Notes under the pieces: model-generated
Told to the model about the DNA's origin: nothing
Seen by the model: the letters and a program-made list of their open reading frames with translations, nothing else
Databases searched by the model: none
Shown: one piece after another, positions 7,678 through 17,858 of the stretch
How positions within the stretch are numbered: the first letter of the stretch is position 1
Layout of the letters: every line of letters starts with the position of its first letter
Origin: Methanobacteriota archaeon
GTDB taxonomy: Archaea > Thermoplasmatota > Poseidoniia > Poseidoniales > Thalassarchaeaceae
Length of the DNA: 64,000 bases
Direction: 5' to 3'
NCBI GenBank assembly: GCA_014239955.1
Contig: JAAZXW010000006.1
Coordinates: 1 to 64,000 of the forward strand
Translations under genes and position numbers: made by a program

Positions 7678-9423
7678 GTGTTCCCATATGTTGACCATCC
7701 AGGATTGGTTTCGGAAATGGTACAGGCCAGGGCATACCAACTCCAGGCCATAGACGATGCGATGGCTGGTTCGATGCTTCTCATCCTCCCCACTGCTGCT
7801 GGAAAGACTGCAGTGGCATGGATGTCCATAGTGGAGAGATTGGAGAGAACCGAGGGTTGGGTATTGGTTATCGCCCCTACCGTTGCCCTTTCGAATCAAC
7901 ATCTGGAAAATGCCCTGCCTGTTCTTTCCAAAGCTTCTGAATTGAGCCCGATTGTGCTGAGTGGGCAGCAAATTGCCTCTAAGAGACCTGAACTTTGGAG
8001 TGGCTCACAATTGGTTTTTGCAACGCCACAGGTGGTGAGAAATGATGTGAGAAAAGGGGTTCTCTCATTGGAAGATTGTAGCCTACTTGTTGTCGACGAG
8101 GCTCATCACTGCACCGGAGAGCATGCAATGGCCGAAGTAGCTGAGATGTACATTTCTCAATCTGAGAACCCATTGATACTGGCCACTACAGCGAGCCCTG
8201 GTTCGAGGAGGGAAAAAGTTCAGGAGATTTGCAGGAGACTGGGGATCAAGAAGATCCATCTGCGTACCAGGGATGATCCGATGGTGGCAGAGTTCCTATC
8301 AGAGCTAGATGTTGAGGAAGTGGGAGTTGAGGTTCCGAGTGAAATCCGAGATCTCGTAGAGCCATTCAGGATTTGGCAAGAGGGGATTGTAGACAGGGAG
8401 CGAAGGAGTGGTAGGTACGTGATGCCGGGAGCGGTTAATCAAGCGGGTCTTTCGAATGCAATGGAAAGGGCTCAGGAAGCCATCAATAGAGGTGATAAAA
8501 GCGGTTTCAGGTCGTCCTCTCAGATTGCTACGGCCATGAGGCTGCATCATCTGATTAACCATCTACTCTGTCAGGGAATAGCTGCATCGAGGCATTTTCT
8601 ATCAAGGATGGAAGATGAGGGGGGGAAGAGCAAATCTGCGAAGGACTTCCTCAGGGATCGGAGGGTCAGGAGGCTGACGGACAGTCTAGGGACTATGGAT
8701 GAGGTGCACTCCAAGGTTGGGGCAGTCCGAAGGCTTGTTCGTGAGAGAATTAGAAGGGACTCGGAGTCCAGGGTAATTGTCTTCGCCAACTATCGAGATA
8801 CAGTTGAAGCCCTCGAAGGCGCGCTTTCAGAGCTCGAGGGAGTAAGGGCAATCCAGTTCATCGGACAATCGAGTCGCTCAGGTTCTGGCGGGCTCACAGC
8901 GAAGCAGCAGATAAGCAGACTTTCCGAGTTCAGAGCAGGGTCAGCAAACGTGCTGGTTGCCACATCAGTAGGGGAAGAAGGCCTGGACATCCCCAGCGCA
9001 GACCTCGTCATATTCTATGAGCCAGTCTCAAGTGAAATACGGACCATTCAGAGGAGAGGTAGGACCGGGAGAAGGAGGCAAGGGGAAGTGGTCATCCTTG
9101 TTGCCAAGGGAACAAGGGACGAAAGGGCTAAGGATTCGGCAAAGAGGAAGGAAGAGTACATGCACAAGGCTGCAAGGAGGGTCTCGAGGGTGCTTCCAGG
9201 GAGTCCCCACAAAGATTTGTCAAACTTGGAGAGGTTCTCGGTATCCTCAGAAAGTGGCATCTGCTCGGCTGCTGAATTCGTAACAGATGCCAGAGAACGC
9301 CATAGGCGCGACCTTTCGGGAGCCGATACGACCCCAGCCAAAGGTGCTAAGGAAGCTCACAGGGAAGACCTACCCCCGAGGAATTTCAGACCTACGGGGC
9401 AGACTGGCCTTGACCAGTTCTAG
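7678..9423 (+). CDS. Hef/FANCM-like superfamily 2 DNA helicase without nuclease domain
   Basis: ATP-dependent DNA helicase or translocase, probably acting on stalled forks or branched DNA. The 581-residue protein has a Q-like element (ARAYQLQAID), Walker A PTAAGKT (about 38-44), motif II DEAH (about 140-143), motif III-like TTASPGS, and a C-terminal helicase half with FANYRDTVEAL, SVGEEGLDIPSADLVIFYEP and QRRGRTGRRRQGEV. This last pattern is typical of the Hef/FANCM/Mph1 clade. Archaeal Hef usually carries a C-terminal XPF nuclease and HhH motifs. Here the protein ends in a short polar tail, so those are absent. ATGs at 7678 and 7714 are both possible starts. It converges on, and overlaps by 4 nt, the SdhE-like gene. 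Confidence 0.88.
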   Translation: MFPYVDHPGLVSEMVQARAYQLQAIDDAMAGSMLLILPTAAGKTAVAWMSIVERLERTEGWVLVIAPTVALSNQHLENALPVLSKASELSPIVLSGQQIASKRPELWSGSQLVFATPQVVRNDVRKGVLSLEDCSLLVVDEAHHCTGEHAMAEVAEMYISQSENPLILATTASPGSRREKVQEICRRLGIKKIHLRTRDDPMVAEFLSELDVEEVGVEVPSEIRDLVEPFRIWQEGIVDRERRSGRYVMPGAVNQAGLSNAMERAQEAINRGDKSGFRSSSQIATAMRLHHLINHLLCQGIAASRHFLSRMEDEGGKSKSAKDFLRDRRVRRLTDSLGTMDEVHSKVGAVRRLVRERIRRDSESRVIVFANYRDTVEALEGALSELEGVRAIQFIGQSSRSGSGGLTAKQQISRLSEFRAGSANVLVATSVGEEGLDIPSADLVIFYEPVSSEIRTIQRRGRTGRRRQGEVVILVAKGTRDERAKDSAKRKEEYMHKAARRVSRVLPGSPHKDLSNLERFSVSSESGICSAAEFVTDARERHRRDLSGADTTPAKGAKEAHREDLPPRNFRPTGQTGLDQF

Positions 9424-10280
9424 TCACCGATTACGGCTATCCTTGTCCTGAGTTGGGCTAGACGGTTGTTGTAGTGGCCCAATGCGAATGCGAGCATCTC
9501 TGTTAGGTGGATTACCGGGATGTTTGTAGATAGCCCGGTCGCCCGGCTAGCCTTGCCCTGGTAGATATCGAGTGCGGTGTGGGAAAGGGTACATGCGCTA
9601 ACTATCATAGCCGCACCTTCTGACTTTGCGTCATTGATGGTTGAGGCGATTTGTCGGAGAACTGTTGCCTCCTCCGAGAATAAACCTGGGACTCCCACAC
9701 TTTGGGTTCTGCTTTCCCACATTACAGGCTCCCCCCCCAAGGCTTTGATCAGGAGCTCCAGGTACTGTGGATCGAAAACATCGTCTTCCCCGCAAGCACC
9801 CTCCTGCTGCATGTTGGGGCCGTAGAATCCGGCAATTGGGAAGTCTATTGGGTTGCGGACCTTCTCGCTGACTTTGTCCAGGCCTATCTCGTCGACAATT
9901 ACGTGAAGGAGGTGGTGTATGCTTAACGTTCCCGACATGGTGAGTCCTGAAGTGCGCTGGAGGACTTCGTTAGTCTTGGCCAGTAATATGGGGTCGCCAT
10001 TCAGTCTGGAGAGGTCCTCGTTGAGGTTTCCGGCCGTGGCTGCGCATGGGGTGATTATGTCCATCCCCATCGATTCTGCGATTGCGAAGTTTCGTGCGTT
10101 AAGAGTTACTTGCAGCAAGTCGTTGGCCTGTCTGATAATTCCCGCGCCACAACTTGTTGCCCCGTCCATGGGGAAGAGCTCGATTCCCAGGGAACGAGCG
10201 GTGGGCTCCATAGTCTGTGAAACTTCAGTGGCACTACTGTGAGCGATATTTCCAGGGTGGTAAGCGTACTTCATGGCCAT
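9420..10280 (-). CDS. SdhE/HdrB-like protein with degenerate CCG (cysteine-rich) motifs
   Basis: The 286-residue protein aligns by eye along its length with the B subunit of heterodisulfide reductase and SdhE of archaeal succinate dehydrogenases: YAYHPG, LGIELFPMDGATSCGAG, ARNFAIAESMGMDIITPCAA, HHLLHVIVDEIGL, and a C-terminal IPVIHLTEMLAFALG. In the family two CX(n)CCG-X(n)-CXXC blocks bind non-cubane [4Fe-4S] clusters. Here PGC is PGN, CCG is SCG then SVG, the middle YGC is YGP, and the CXXC sites are CAAT and CTLS. Only three motif cysteines remain, so cluster binding is unlikely. Its ATG overlaps the upstream flavodoxin fusion stop by 1 nt (TGATG), so the two are co-translated and probably form a complex. 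Confidence 0.8.
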   Translation of the reverse strand: MAMKYAYHPGNIAHSSATEVSQTMEPTARSLGIELFPMDGATSCGAGIIRQANDLLQVTLNARNFAIAESMGMDIITPCAATAGNLNEDLSRLNGDPILLAKTNEVLQRTSGLTMSGTLSIHHLLHVIVDEIGLDKVSEKVRNPIDFPIAGFYGPNMQQEGACGEDDVFDPQYLELLIKALGGEPVMWESRTQSVGVPGLFSEEATVLRQIASTINDAKSEGAAMIVSACTLSHTALDIYQGKASRATGLSTNIPVIHLTEMLAFALGHYNNRLAQLRTRIAVIGD

Positions 10281-12460
10281 CAGAATCTACCATCCATCTC
10301 GTTGAAAATTGCCACGACCTCGTGATGATTGCCCACCGATGAGTTGAACTGCTTGGGCATCTTTCCTATTCCTGCTGGTGGAGCCACCATCCCCAGCATT
10401 CCGTTGAACACATTTCCACCTGTCCTGGTGAATCCCAAGACCATCCGTGCAGTTACTCCTGAGAAGAGGTTACCGAGAAGTCCGAATGGACCCAATGCCT
10501 GGCGATAGATGACTGTGTCGTTGACCGTTCCACTGCTCTTCACCGTCCAAGTGTACCACCACACGTGCTTGCCGTGCTTTCCGTTGAAGCCGTCTCCCGT
10601 TAGTACCGAGTTCTTTGCCTCCAAAAGGGCCTTGGAGACAGCGCTTGGTACTGAGGATTGGCGCTTAATCGGAGCTAGGTCGGTCTCAGCCTTAATTCCA
10701 TTAGGGGAGGATAGCAATCTGTCTATTTCCCCCCCCTTGGAGGGAGCTGTCCGAGGATCATTTCTCCTAGACCAAGATGATGCGATGACAGCCGGCCCCA
10801 GGTATCCGTTTGCGTGAGGGACAGCATCTGAGCTGGAATGGAGTATGTTCTGACTACCGAAGTCCCTCATCGAGTGTATTCTCGCGGCTACTGCTGGATC
10901 CATTGTCCCCATTGTCCCCTGTGGGGTGTGGGCCCCTTCCCTTGTGGCAGCGACCATCCATGGATCGCTGGATTCCCTCTTCCTCTCAAGAGACCATGGG
11001 TCTATGGCTAGATCTCTGATTACTTCGAATCCGGGAAGGGGTTCGATTCTCAGAGAGATTGCCCCCTCCCTCATAGGTGCGACGGAATCGATTCGGGACA
11101 GTCCCGGCAATATCAGCCGGCCATTCACCGAAATAGCGGTGTTCGAATCATCCGCTGAGCCGTCACGGAATGTCAAAGACCCGTCCTGAGATGACTTGAG
11201 TGTTCTCAGAACTTCGAGGACCGATATGTGTCCAGGCAGTGAGCATATCCACGTGTCCGTGCCGGTGCTGGAAGTCTCGGGGTCGTACCTGAAGACACTA
11301 ACCTCGACCTGTACTGGTTCGGATCTAATCTCGGGTAGCGAGAACCCATCATCCCCCTCTGCTCCAGTTGAAGAGCCGCTCGCGTACATCTTGATCGAAT
11401 CCACCATTTCCTCGTGGAATTTCCCGGTGCTATCCACTGCAGCGAGAGCCGGGAGTGCTTCCAATGACCACTCCGCTGCAGGTGCATCGTAGTCGACGTC
11501 ACAGTCCAGGCGATCTATGATGCGAGTCGCTCCGAGACCTTCGAAACGGTCGTCCCAGTCCTTCCCGGACTGGCAGAAGAACTCGTAGCTCGTGTCGCCT
11601 AGTGCGCATATTGCGAAGTGAGTCCCTTCGAGCCGAGATGCTGAGTCAGAGATTGCGAATTGCCAAAGATCCTCTGCGTTGTCGGGCATCTCTCCCTCCC
11701 CCCAAGTGGAGCAGATGATCATCACACGCTTCTTCCCCGATAGGGAGTTGAAGTCGAATTCATCCATGTCGTGGACCTCCCCTACTAGGCCGTATGACTT
11801 TGCATCCTTCGAAATCTTCGCGGCGAGTCCCTCGGAGTTGCCAGATTGGGATCCGAATAGTATCACTAGTGATCGGCCTCCTGAGGAAATTAGCCCTTCC
11901 AAATCACCGCTTGCCGTTTCATCTTGAGCTCCATCTGATCCGGTTTCCTCCGATGAATCTTCGGATCCTACGGGTGTCTCTACTGCCTGGGGATCTCCCG
12001 TTCCGACTCCTGCAGAGGCGATGAGTGTCAAGGCATTGGTGGTGAATTCTGCAGCTGGGTCGTCGTATTCAACATCGCAGTCGACTCGATCGAGAAGTCT
12101 GGTTGCCCCCTGCTTCTCGAACCATTCGTCCCAGTCCTTCCCTGACTGGCAGAAGAACTCGTAGCTCGTATCACCCAGTGCACATACTGCATAGTTGCAG
12201 GCAGACAATGAAGGAGGGGAGTCGCCGTTTGCTGCTTCCCAAAGGTCAACTGCGTTGTCGGGCATCTCGCCCTCTCCCCACGTGCTACAAAAAATCAGGA
12301 CGTTCTGGGCCCCGTCTAGATCGCCAATTTCAATTTCTTCCATCCCCTTTACCGAAGGTGACAGGCCTAGAGATTTCGCCTGTTTCTCGGCTATGCTTGC
12401 CAGGTCTTCTGAGTTGCCTGACTCGGATCCGAAGAGTATCAACAGAGGGGGGGCGGACAA
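10280..12460 (-). CDS. Tandem flavodoxin domains fused to a cysteine-less SdhB-like domain
   Basis: A 726-residue protein of unusual build. Residues 1-150 and 197-345 are two flavodoxin domains closest by eye to CysJ (sulfite reductase flavoprotein): FMN phosphate loops FGSESGNSE and FGSQSGNSE, STWGEGEMPDNA, and ALGDTSYEFFCQSGKDW in both. A low-complexity acidic linker joins them. No FNR/NADPH domain follows. Residues about 384-505 resemble the N-terminal ferredoxin domain of succinate dehydrogenase SdhB (EVSVFRYDPE, ISVLEVLRTLK, LTFR, PLPGFEVIRDLAIDPWSLERKRESSDPWM), but the [2Fe-2S] cysteine loop is replaced by DGSADDSNTAIS. Residues about 530-615 keep the SdhB landmark GYLGPAVIASSW, while the 4Fe-4S cysteines are absent. 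The last 100 residues are unassigned. Start is a TTG. Partner of the downstream SdhE-like gene. Confidence 0.82.
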   Translation of the reverse strand: MSAPPLLILFGSESGNSEDLASIAEKQAKSLGLSPSVKGMEEIEIGDLDGAQNVLIFCSTWGEGEMPDNAVDLWEAANGDSPPSLSACNYAVCALGDTSYEFFCQSGKDWDEWFEKQGATRLLDRVDCDVEYDDPAAEFTTNALTLIASAGVGTGDPQAVETPVGSEDSSEETGSDGAQDETASGDLEGLISSGGRSLVILFGSQSGNSEGLAAKISKDAKSYGLVGEVHDMDEFDFNSLSGKKRVMIICSTWGEGEMPDNAEDLWQFAISDSASRLEGTHFAICALGDTSYEFFCQSGKDWDDRFEGLGATRIIDRLDCDVDYDAPAAEWSLEALPALAAVDSTGKFHEEMVDSIKMYASGSSTGAEGDDGFSLPEIRSEPVQVEVSVFRYDPETSSTGTDTWICSLPGHISVLEVLRTLKSSQDGSLTFRDGSADDSNTAISVNGRLILPGLSRIDSVAPMREGAISLRIEPLPGFEVIRDLAIDPWSLERKRESSDPWMVAATREGAHTPQGTMGTMDPAVAARIHSMRDFGSQNILHSSSDAVPHANGYLGPAVIASSWSRRNDPRTAPSKGGEIDRLLSSPNGIKAETDLAPIKRQSSVPSAVSKALLEAKNSVLTGDGFNGKHGKHVWWYTWTVKSSGTVNDTVIYRQALGPFGLLGNLFSGVTARMVLGFTRTGGNVFNGMLGMVAPPAGIGKMPKQFNSSVGNHHEVVAIFNEMDGRF
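11551..11614. repeat. Internal near-identical DNA repeat, copy 1 (second flavodoxin domain)
   Basis: The stretch encoding ALGDTSYEFFCQSGKDWD of the second flavodoxin domain is almost identical at the DNA level to 12132-12195 in the first, over about 60 bp. The flanking sequence is more diverged. This shows the domains arose by tandem duplication and that this core is under strong constraint or gene conversion. Confidence 0.7.
12132..12195. repeat. Internal near-identical DNA repeat, copy 2 (first flavodoxin domain)
   Basis: Partner of the repeat at 11551-11614, same orientation, encoding the same FMN-pocket motif of the first flavodoxin domain. Confidence 0.7.
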
Positions 12461-12564
12461 GACATCACCTACCCAGTCTTGGGCTGGGTATTCACCTCGA
12501 CCATAATCCGATTATTGAATATGCGCATCGGGCAAGGTGTTGACAGTGACGAAAATTGGCCCGG

Positions 12565-14172
12565 TCACATGTCCATTGCATCGAAGTCTTCGGGCATTGG
12601 CCCCGCTCCCTTACTGGAAATGACATCATCGATCCTTAGAATCATCACAGCAGTCTCAGAAGCACTCTGGATCGCCTGCTCGACCACACGGCTAGGCTCG
12701 AAGACCTTGGCCTTGGCCATGTCCACAACACCGCCCTGGTATACGTTAACCCCGTATGTTGACTTGCCCTCGGAATGAGCCTTCCTCAGATCGATGATGG
12801 TATTTACGGGATCGAGCCCGGCATTTTCGGCGAGAGTCCTTGGAATTACCTCCAGGGCACTGGAGAATGCCTCAATCGCCATCTGCTCCCTACCTCCTGT
12901 TGACTCTGCGAATAATCTAAGATCTCTGCTAAGTGCAGCGATTACTGAACCTCCGCCTGTTAGTACGGCCCCATCCTCATGCGCCACGGCGACCACACCA
13001 ATTGCATCCTCAAAGGCTCTCTTCACCTCATCTACCACGTGTTCGGTCCCCCCCCTTAGGAGGACAGAGACGCTCTTGGCTTGTGGGCACCCTTCCACGA
13101 ACACCATGTCGGAGTCCCCGATCTTCCTCTCCTCCACCTTTGAAGCGATGCCGAGATCCCCTTCAGAGAGATCGTCCAAGTTGTTCACAATCCTGCCGCC
13201 AGTAGCCTTCGATAGGGCCTCCATATCGCTCTTCTTCGCCCTTCGGATTGCAAAAATCCCCGACTTAGACATGTAGTGCTGCGCTAGGTCATCGATCCCC
13301 TTCTGGCAGATTACCGTGTTTGCCCCGCTTTCCACAATCTTGTCTACCAGGTTTCGCAAGAACTGCTCCTCCTCATCGAGGAACTGGGAAAGCATGTTCG
13401 GATCAGTAATCTGAATCTTCGCATCAACCTCGGTCTTCTTGACCTCTATGGCCGAGTTAACAAGTGCAATCTTCGCATTTGTCACGCTCCGAGGCATGCC
13501 ACTGTGGACCCTCTCTTTGTCGAGAATGATGCCGTCCACCAGCGTACTGTCCCTAATCGAGCCCCCTTGCTTCTTCTGAACCTTGATATCATCCAAATCC
13601 ACCATTGCACCCTCTGCGTCTTCCTGTGCAACAGAGAGTACCGCCTTGACGCTGATGTCTGATAGGAATTCCTTCACAGCACCTGTGCTCTTCCCTGTCA
13701 GGGCTGTCTTGGCGACCTCTGTGAGCATCTTCTGGTCAACTCCTGACCCATGGGTATCAATCAGTTCGACAGCCTTGTCTGAGGCTAGTCGGAACCCCTC
13801 ACAGATGACTGTCGGATGGACGTTCTGATCCACCAACTCTTCGCTCCTCTTCAGAAGTTCGCCTGCAATCACTACTGCACTAGTTGTGCCATCGAAGCAG
13901 TGTTGCTCCTGCGTCTTTGCGATTTCGATGATCATCTTGGCTGCCGGGTGCTCGATATCCATCTCCTTTAGGATGGTGGCGCCATCGTTGGTGATGACAA
14001 CATCGCCCATTGAGTCTACGAGCATCTTGTCCATGCCCTTCGGACCCAAGGTGGATCTCACCGCGTCGGCGACTGCCTTGGCTGCGGCGATGTTGTTGCT
14101 CTGGGCCCCCTTCCCACTAGTCCTTGTTGTTCCCTCTTTCAGAATGAAGATTGGTTGTTGTCCGTTATACAT
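12565..14172 (-). CDS. thsA: Thermosome subunit (group II chaperonin)
   Basis: ATP-driven protein-folding chaperonin of the archaeal cytosol, forming a double ring with a built-in lid. The 535-residue product contains [52 protein letters not shown], the apical-domain helical protrusion region, and the C-terminal [24 protein letters not shown] block. The family motif GDGTT is FDGTT here ([12 protein letters not shown]), so the catalytic aspartate is kept but the preceding glycine is lost. The usual Met/Gly-rich tail is short (PEDFDAMDM). The gene stands alone with its own upstream gap of about 80 bp. One copy is visible; other paralogues may lie elsewhere. Confidence 0.96.
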   Translation of the reverse strand: MYNGQQPIFILKEGTTRTSGKGAQSNNIAAAKAVADAVRSTLGPKGMDKMLVDSMGDVVITNDGATILKEMDIEHPAAKMIIEIAKTQEQHCFDGTTSAVVIAGELLKRSEELVDQNVHPTVICEGFRLASDKAVELIDTHGSGVDQKMLTEVAKTALTGKSTGAVKEFLSDISVKAVLSVAQEDAEGAMVDLDDIKVQKKQGGSIRDSTLVDGIILDKERVHSGMPRSVTNAKIALVNSAIEVKKTEVDAKIQITDPNMLSQFLDEEEQFLRNLVDKIVESGANTVICQKGIDDLAQHYMSKSGIFAIRRAKKSDMEALSKATGGRIVNNLDDLSEGDLGIASKVEERKIGDSDMVFVEGCPQAKSVSVLLRGGTEHVVDEVKRAFEDAIGVVAVAHEDGAVLTGGGSVIAALSRDLRLFAESTGGREQMAIEAFSSALEVIPRTLAENAGLDPVNTIIDLRKAHSEGKSTYGVNVYQGGVVDMAKAKVFEPSRVVEQAIQSASETAVMILRIDDVISSKGAGPMPEDFDAMDM

Positions 14173-14256
14173 GCAATCACTCGCCTTAGTTCGACGGACG
14201 GGGCATCGGAGGGGGGGTCATAAGGCCTCCCAATCGGCTTTCGAGCCTACGTGGGG

Positions 14257-17200
14257 CTACTCTTCCTTCTGAGATTCAAGCCACTGCTTTCCGTAGTACT
14301 GCCACTGCTCCATAGTCCACCCCTCTGGGAGTCCTCCTTCTGGGATGGTTGGTCCGGTTGATTCTTGTACGGCTTCAAATAGTTGTTCCACGGGGTTCGA
14401 TGGAGGTGGTGACTGTTGAAAAAGCTCCTTCGAGCCACCGTACATTGAGTTGGCAATGTCGTCTGCCGATGGGAGTTGGCTGGTATCCTTCTTTTCCCCG
14501 CTCCATCCTTCGACAGTCATACTGTAGTCCCCCAATGATGAGTACTCTTCCAGCGGAGCGCGAGCGCTTCTCAGGACCCTGAAAGAGGAGAAGAGAACCG
14601 CCCCCATAATCACCATACCAACTGCAACAAGAACGAAGTTTGCAGCGAGCCAACCAACTTCCTTGACATCCGTCCCTTCCGGAATTGGATCGGGCTTGTA
14701 GAGTGTGATCTGGGTCGTCTTTGTTGTCGTGTCCAAATCACTGATTACGACTAGTGAGACACCGAAGTCGACAATGTTGGCTGCAAGGTTCTCCAGGTTC
14801 TCGTCCCTGACATCAATATGGATGGTGACGTTCCTACTCCCCCCAGCAGCCAGAACAAAGTTCCGGTCATCTTCGGCTACTCTTGCATCGTAGACTGTCC
14901 AGAGGTTGTCCAACTCGACATCCGCCCGTATCTGCTGTTCCAATTCTGGGTGGGCGCTGCGAATGGTGAAAACTAGAATGTAGTCGTCGCCTGATTCATA
15001 TATTTCGGCCGCATTTGACTGCGAAGATGAGGGGAGCACTAGGAGGAAGCCGACCGTACCCACCTCGAATCTTGCTTCTCCCTCTGCGGAGTTTTCTGAT
15101 TCGATACTAGTGGCCTTGAGTTTGATTATCCGAGGACCCTCAACACCGGCAGCGAAAGAGTAGCTGACGCTGAGATTGTAATCCTCTCCCGGGGCTATGT
15201 ATGGCGTCCTGCCATTGGATAGCCCGGCTACGAAGGCAGTAACGTCTGAAGGAAGATCTAGCTCTATTTCGAAGGCGTCGTCCTCGTTCCCTGTGTTGGA
15301 AATCTTCCACTTGAGGGTTCTTGGGTCGGTACCTGCAGCGAAGACCTCCTGGGAAAGGTCCCTGTCTTCTACTTCTACGAGATATGTCTTTGGAACCGTG
15401 AGGTAGAAATTGGAGACTGACTGGTAGCTCGGATTCGATTGACTGGTACCAATAATCGAAACCCTGTAAGTCCCGTTTTCTACGCCTTCGGGCATGGGTA
15501 GAATCAGTGAAAGAGTGATCTGCCCACCATTTGACTCCAAAGTAACTTCATCGGAACTGATATTGGCTTCTAGCTTCCAGTTATCAGTATCCACCCTGAT
15601 GTCGAAGGTATCCTCTGTATTTCCGTAATTGAACAGGAAGACCTGGACAGTTTGTAACTGGCCGTCCGCGGGAGCTAACAACGCATTCTTGACCGGTGCG
15701 ATTGCTAAGTCGTGATTCACCGGGACCTCGATGTAAATCGTCGATACGGCTTGGAATGTATTTGGCAGGCTAGGGTTTGCTAGGAGTCTCAACTCATATG
15801 TTCCCGGCTCCATCCCCTCTGGGATGGTAACTTCCACATTCAGGGACGCCTCCTCAACTGGAAGCATGTTGATGGTTGAGGCCTCGTCTCCCGCGACCTC
15901 GTACCACTTTACATTGTCAGTGGAAAGTTTTCCTTCTAGCAAAGGATCGGGGAATAATCCCCCGAGGCTCCACGAGGAGTACTGGTTTCCTGTATTCTTC
16001 AAGTCCATCGTAACGTTTGCTTTGCCTCCGGGCAGTATTATTGCCGCTGGGTTTGCTAGTGTCTCTTGTTTCAGAGTCATCCTATATGTCGATTCGACGC
16101 TAACGGGAAGTTCGACGTAGTACTTCGTATCTTGGAAACCGAGGATTCCATCATTGACCCACGTGTACCAGAACAGATCCTGAACTGGAGCCCCGTCAGG
16201 AATTGTCAGGTTGAACCAGGCATTGGTGTATGTCCTGGCCTTGATTGTGTTCGTCTTAACCTCGTTATCGTGGTCATTGAAGTTGTTTGAGTCGATCCTG
16301 AGGGGGAATTGGGACATCCAAGAGCTGTTTGAAACCTCGGTGAAGAATCTGAGGGTGGTGTCGATGTAACCCTTGTTGAAGATGCGGCAGTGCAAAGACG
16401 GGGGATTGGGGTCAGCCGCTTCGACCAAGATGGTATTGCCGCCCTCGGAATCGGGGTCATAGACTGTCGTGCCGCCGAAATTGTCGGGGAAGTTGCACTG
16501 TGCGTCCAAGGTGTACTCCTCTCCGCGCTCTATAGCGAAAATGATGAATGAGTCGATGTTGATTCCCTCATCGGAAAAGGAGGAATTTGAACGGAAAAGG
16601 AAGGACACAGTGAAACCTTCATTCTGGTGCATCCCAGTAGCATTCCAGACTAGCCTATTCCAGTCACCCTCGGATGTGGATATATTGCGAGAAGAGTAGT
16701 TCAGATACTCTACCCCCCCACCTGCTCCAGAGTCTGTCTCGAGCATGATAGTGTCACCAGCACCCATTTGCCCCCAAGCGTCAGTTGCAATCTGAATCGA
16801 ATATAGCAGCGGACTATTCACCTTCACCAAGCATAGATTTGCCCCGTGGATCGAGGAAACAATGGGGTCGTGCTCGCCATTACCCAAACCATGGCTATCA
16901 TCGTAGACCTGATCGGAGCAGCCGTCGTTCGAGTTGTATCGTTGCCATGCCCACCTGAGTCTGTCGTACCGGTTCGAGGCATACTGGTCGTTCTCACCTG
17001 AGACCTTCCAATGCCAATCGCCTGTAGCGCTGGACTGGTTATCCATCCTCCACGTCCCAGTTGGAAAGTTGTTTGTGTCAGGCTGATAGCCGTCAGTGTA
17101 CCCGGCGGCGAACCACGTGGGCTCTCCGAAAGGCACTGCGTTATTCGAGCAGTACTTGCCCTCATTGGCCTCATCATTGCAGAAACCATTCTCCATAGGG

Positions 17201-17745
17201 TCATACCAGAAGGCTATGGGGACATCCCGATCTAGGATGTCATTTGAGTCGTCCCCATCGATTCCAATTCCAGCATCAACAATCCCCCTGAATGTCACAC
17301 CACCAGTTAGCCACCCATCGTCGCTGAGTGTGCTATGAGCGATAGGGGGAGTCCAGACAAAGGGCATTCTGATCGACTGTCCGGCGGCCAGAGTAATGTT
17401 GAATGACCACTCTTGGATTATTGTCCCAATGGGGTGCCATATCTCTAGTTTGGCGTCTGCAGTTACTGGTGAAGGGTCGACGCCCACTTGACGGAATGTG
17501 ACATTTACCTGAATTGACTCTCCCTTGGCCATGTACTCGAGTGTGCTAGAGTCAGGCTGATCCCACACTCTTGGAGAATAGCTTGAGTTTCCAATCTCAA
17601 TCCCTGTAACTTCGAAATCGACAGGATTGTTCTTGGGGCCTACTTCTGATTGCTTTGAAGGGGTATCGGGAGCCTGAATTGCGACATTAGAAAGACTCAC
17701 TGCAATGAGCAGTGAGGAAAGAAGGAGTGCCCGAATCGAACTCAT
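14257..17745 (-). CDS. Large secreted, membrane-anchored surface protein with repeated Ig-like (NEW3/CARDB-type) domains
   Basis: A 1162-residue protein numbered from the ATG at 17745; the track start at 17754 is TTG. An N-terminal signal peptide ([21 protein letters not shown]) is followed by a roughly 400-residue region that may hold a jelly-roll ([23 protein letters not shown]). Several repeats follow of the form 'NTGNxxDxFxIxLD...V...AGxDxNLSVSYS', as in NPCBM/NEW3 and CARDB domains. Near the C-terminus lies one membrane span ([22 protein letters not shown]), then a cytosolic tail of about 90 residues rich in Pro, Gln and Glu ([22 protein letters not shown]). This topology suits a surface or S-layer-associated protein. 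No catalytic motif is recognised. Confidence 0.75.
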   Translation of the reverse strand: MSSIRALLLSSLLIAVSLSNVAIQAPDTPSKQSEVGPKNNPVDFEVTGIEIGNSSYSPRVWDQPDSSTLEYMAKGESIQVNVTFRQVGVDPSPVTADAKLEIWHPIGTIIQEWSFNITLAAGQSIRMPFVWTPPIAHSTLSDDGWLTGGVTFRGIVDAGIGIDGDDSNDILDRDVPIAFWYDPMENGFCNDEANEGKYCSNNAVPFGEPTWFAAGYTDGYQPDTNNFPTGTWRMDNQSSATGDWHWKVSGENDQYASNRYDRLRWAWQRYNSNDGCSDQVYDDSHGLGNGEHDPIVSSIHGANLCLVKVNSPLLYSIQIATDAWGQMGAGDTIMLETDSGAGGGVEYLNYSSRNISTSEGDWNRLVWNATGMHQNEGFTVSFLFRSNSSFSDEGINIDSFIIFAIERGEEYTLDAQCNFPDNFGGTTVYDPDSEGGNTILVEAADPNPPSLHCRIFNKGYIDTTLRFFTEVSNSSWMSQFPLRIDSNNFNDHDNEVKTNTIKARTYTNAWFNLTIPDGAPVQDLFWYTWVNDGILGFQDTKYYVELPVSVESTYRMTLKQETLANPAAIILPGGKANVTMDLKNTGNQYSSWSLGGLFPDPLLEGKLSTDNVKWYEVAGDEASTINMLPVEEASLNVEVTIPEGMEPGTYELRLLANPSLPNTFQAVSTIYIEVPVNHDLAIAPVKNALLAPADGQLQTVQVFLFNYGNTEDTFDIRVDTDNWKLEANISSDEVTLESNGGQITLSLILPMPEGVENGTYRVSIIGTSQSNPSYQSVSNFYLTVPKTYLVEVEDRDLSQEVFAAGTDPRTLKWKISNTGNEDDAFEIELDLPSDVTAFVAGLSNGRTPYIAPGEDYNLSVSYSFAAGVEGPRIIKLKATSIESENSAEGEARFEVGTVGFLLVLPSSSQSNAAEIYESGDDYILVFTIRSAHPELEQQIRADVELDNLWTVYDARVAEDDRNFVLAAGGSRNVTIHIDVRDENLENLAANIVDFGVSLVVISDLDTTTKTTQITLYKPDPIPEGTDVKEVGWLAANFVLVAVGMVIMGAVLFSSFRVLRSARAPLEEYSSLGDYSMTVEGWSGEKKDTSQLPSADDIANSMYGGSKELFQQSPPPSNPVEQLFEAVQESTGPTIPEGGLPEGWTMEQWQYYGKQWLESQKEE

Positions 17746-17858
17746 TGACACCAAATTGGGGAATTAAACTGTGTAAGAAGGTTGGGGAGTGTGGTTCATT
17801 TGACATGATGTGACGGTGGGGTGATTTCAGTACGCTAACTAGCCTTGCCGAGTCAGCT

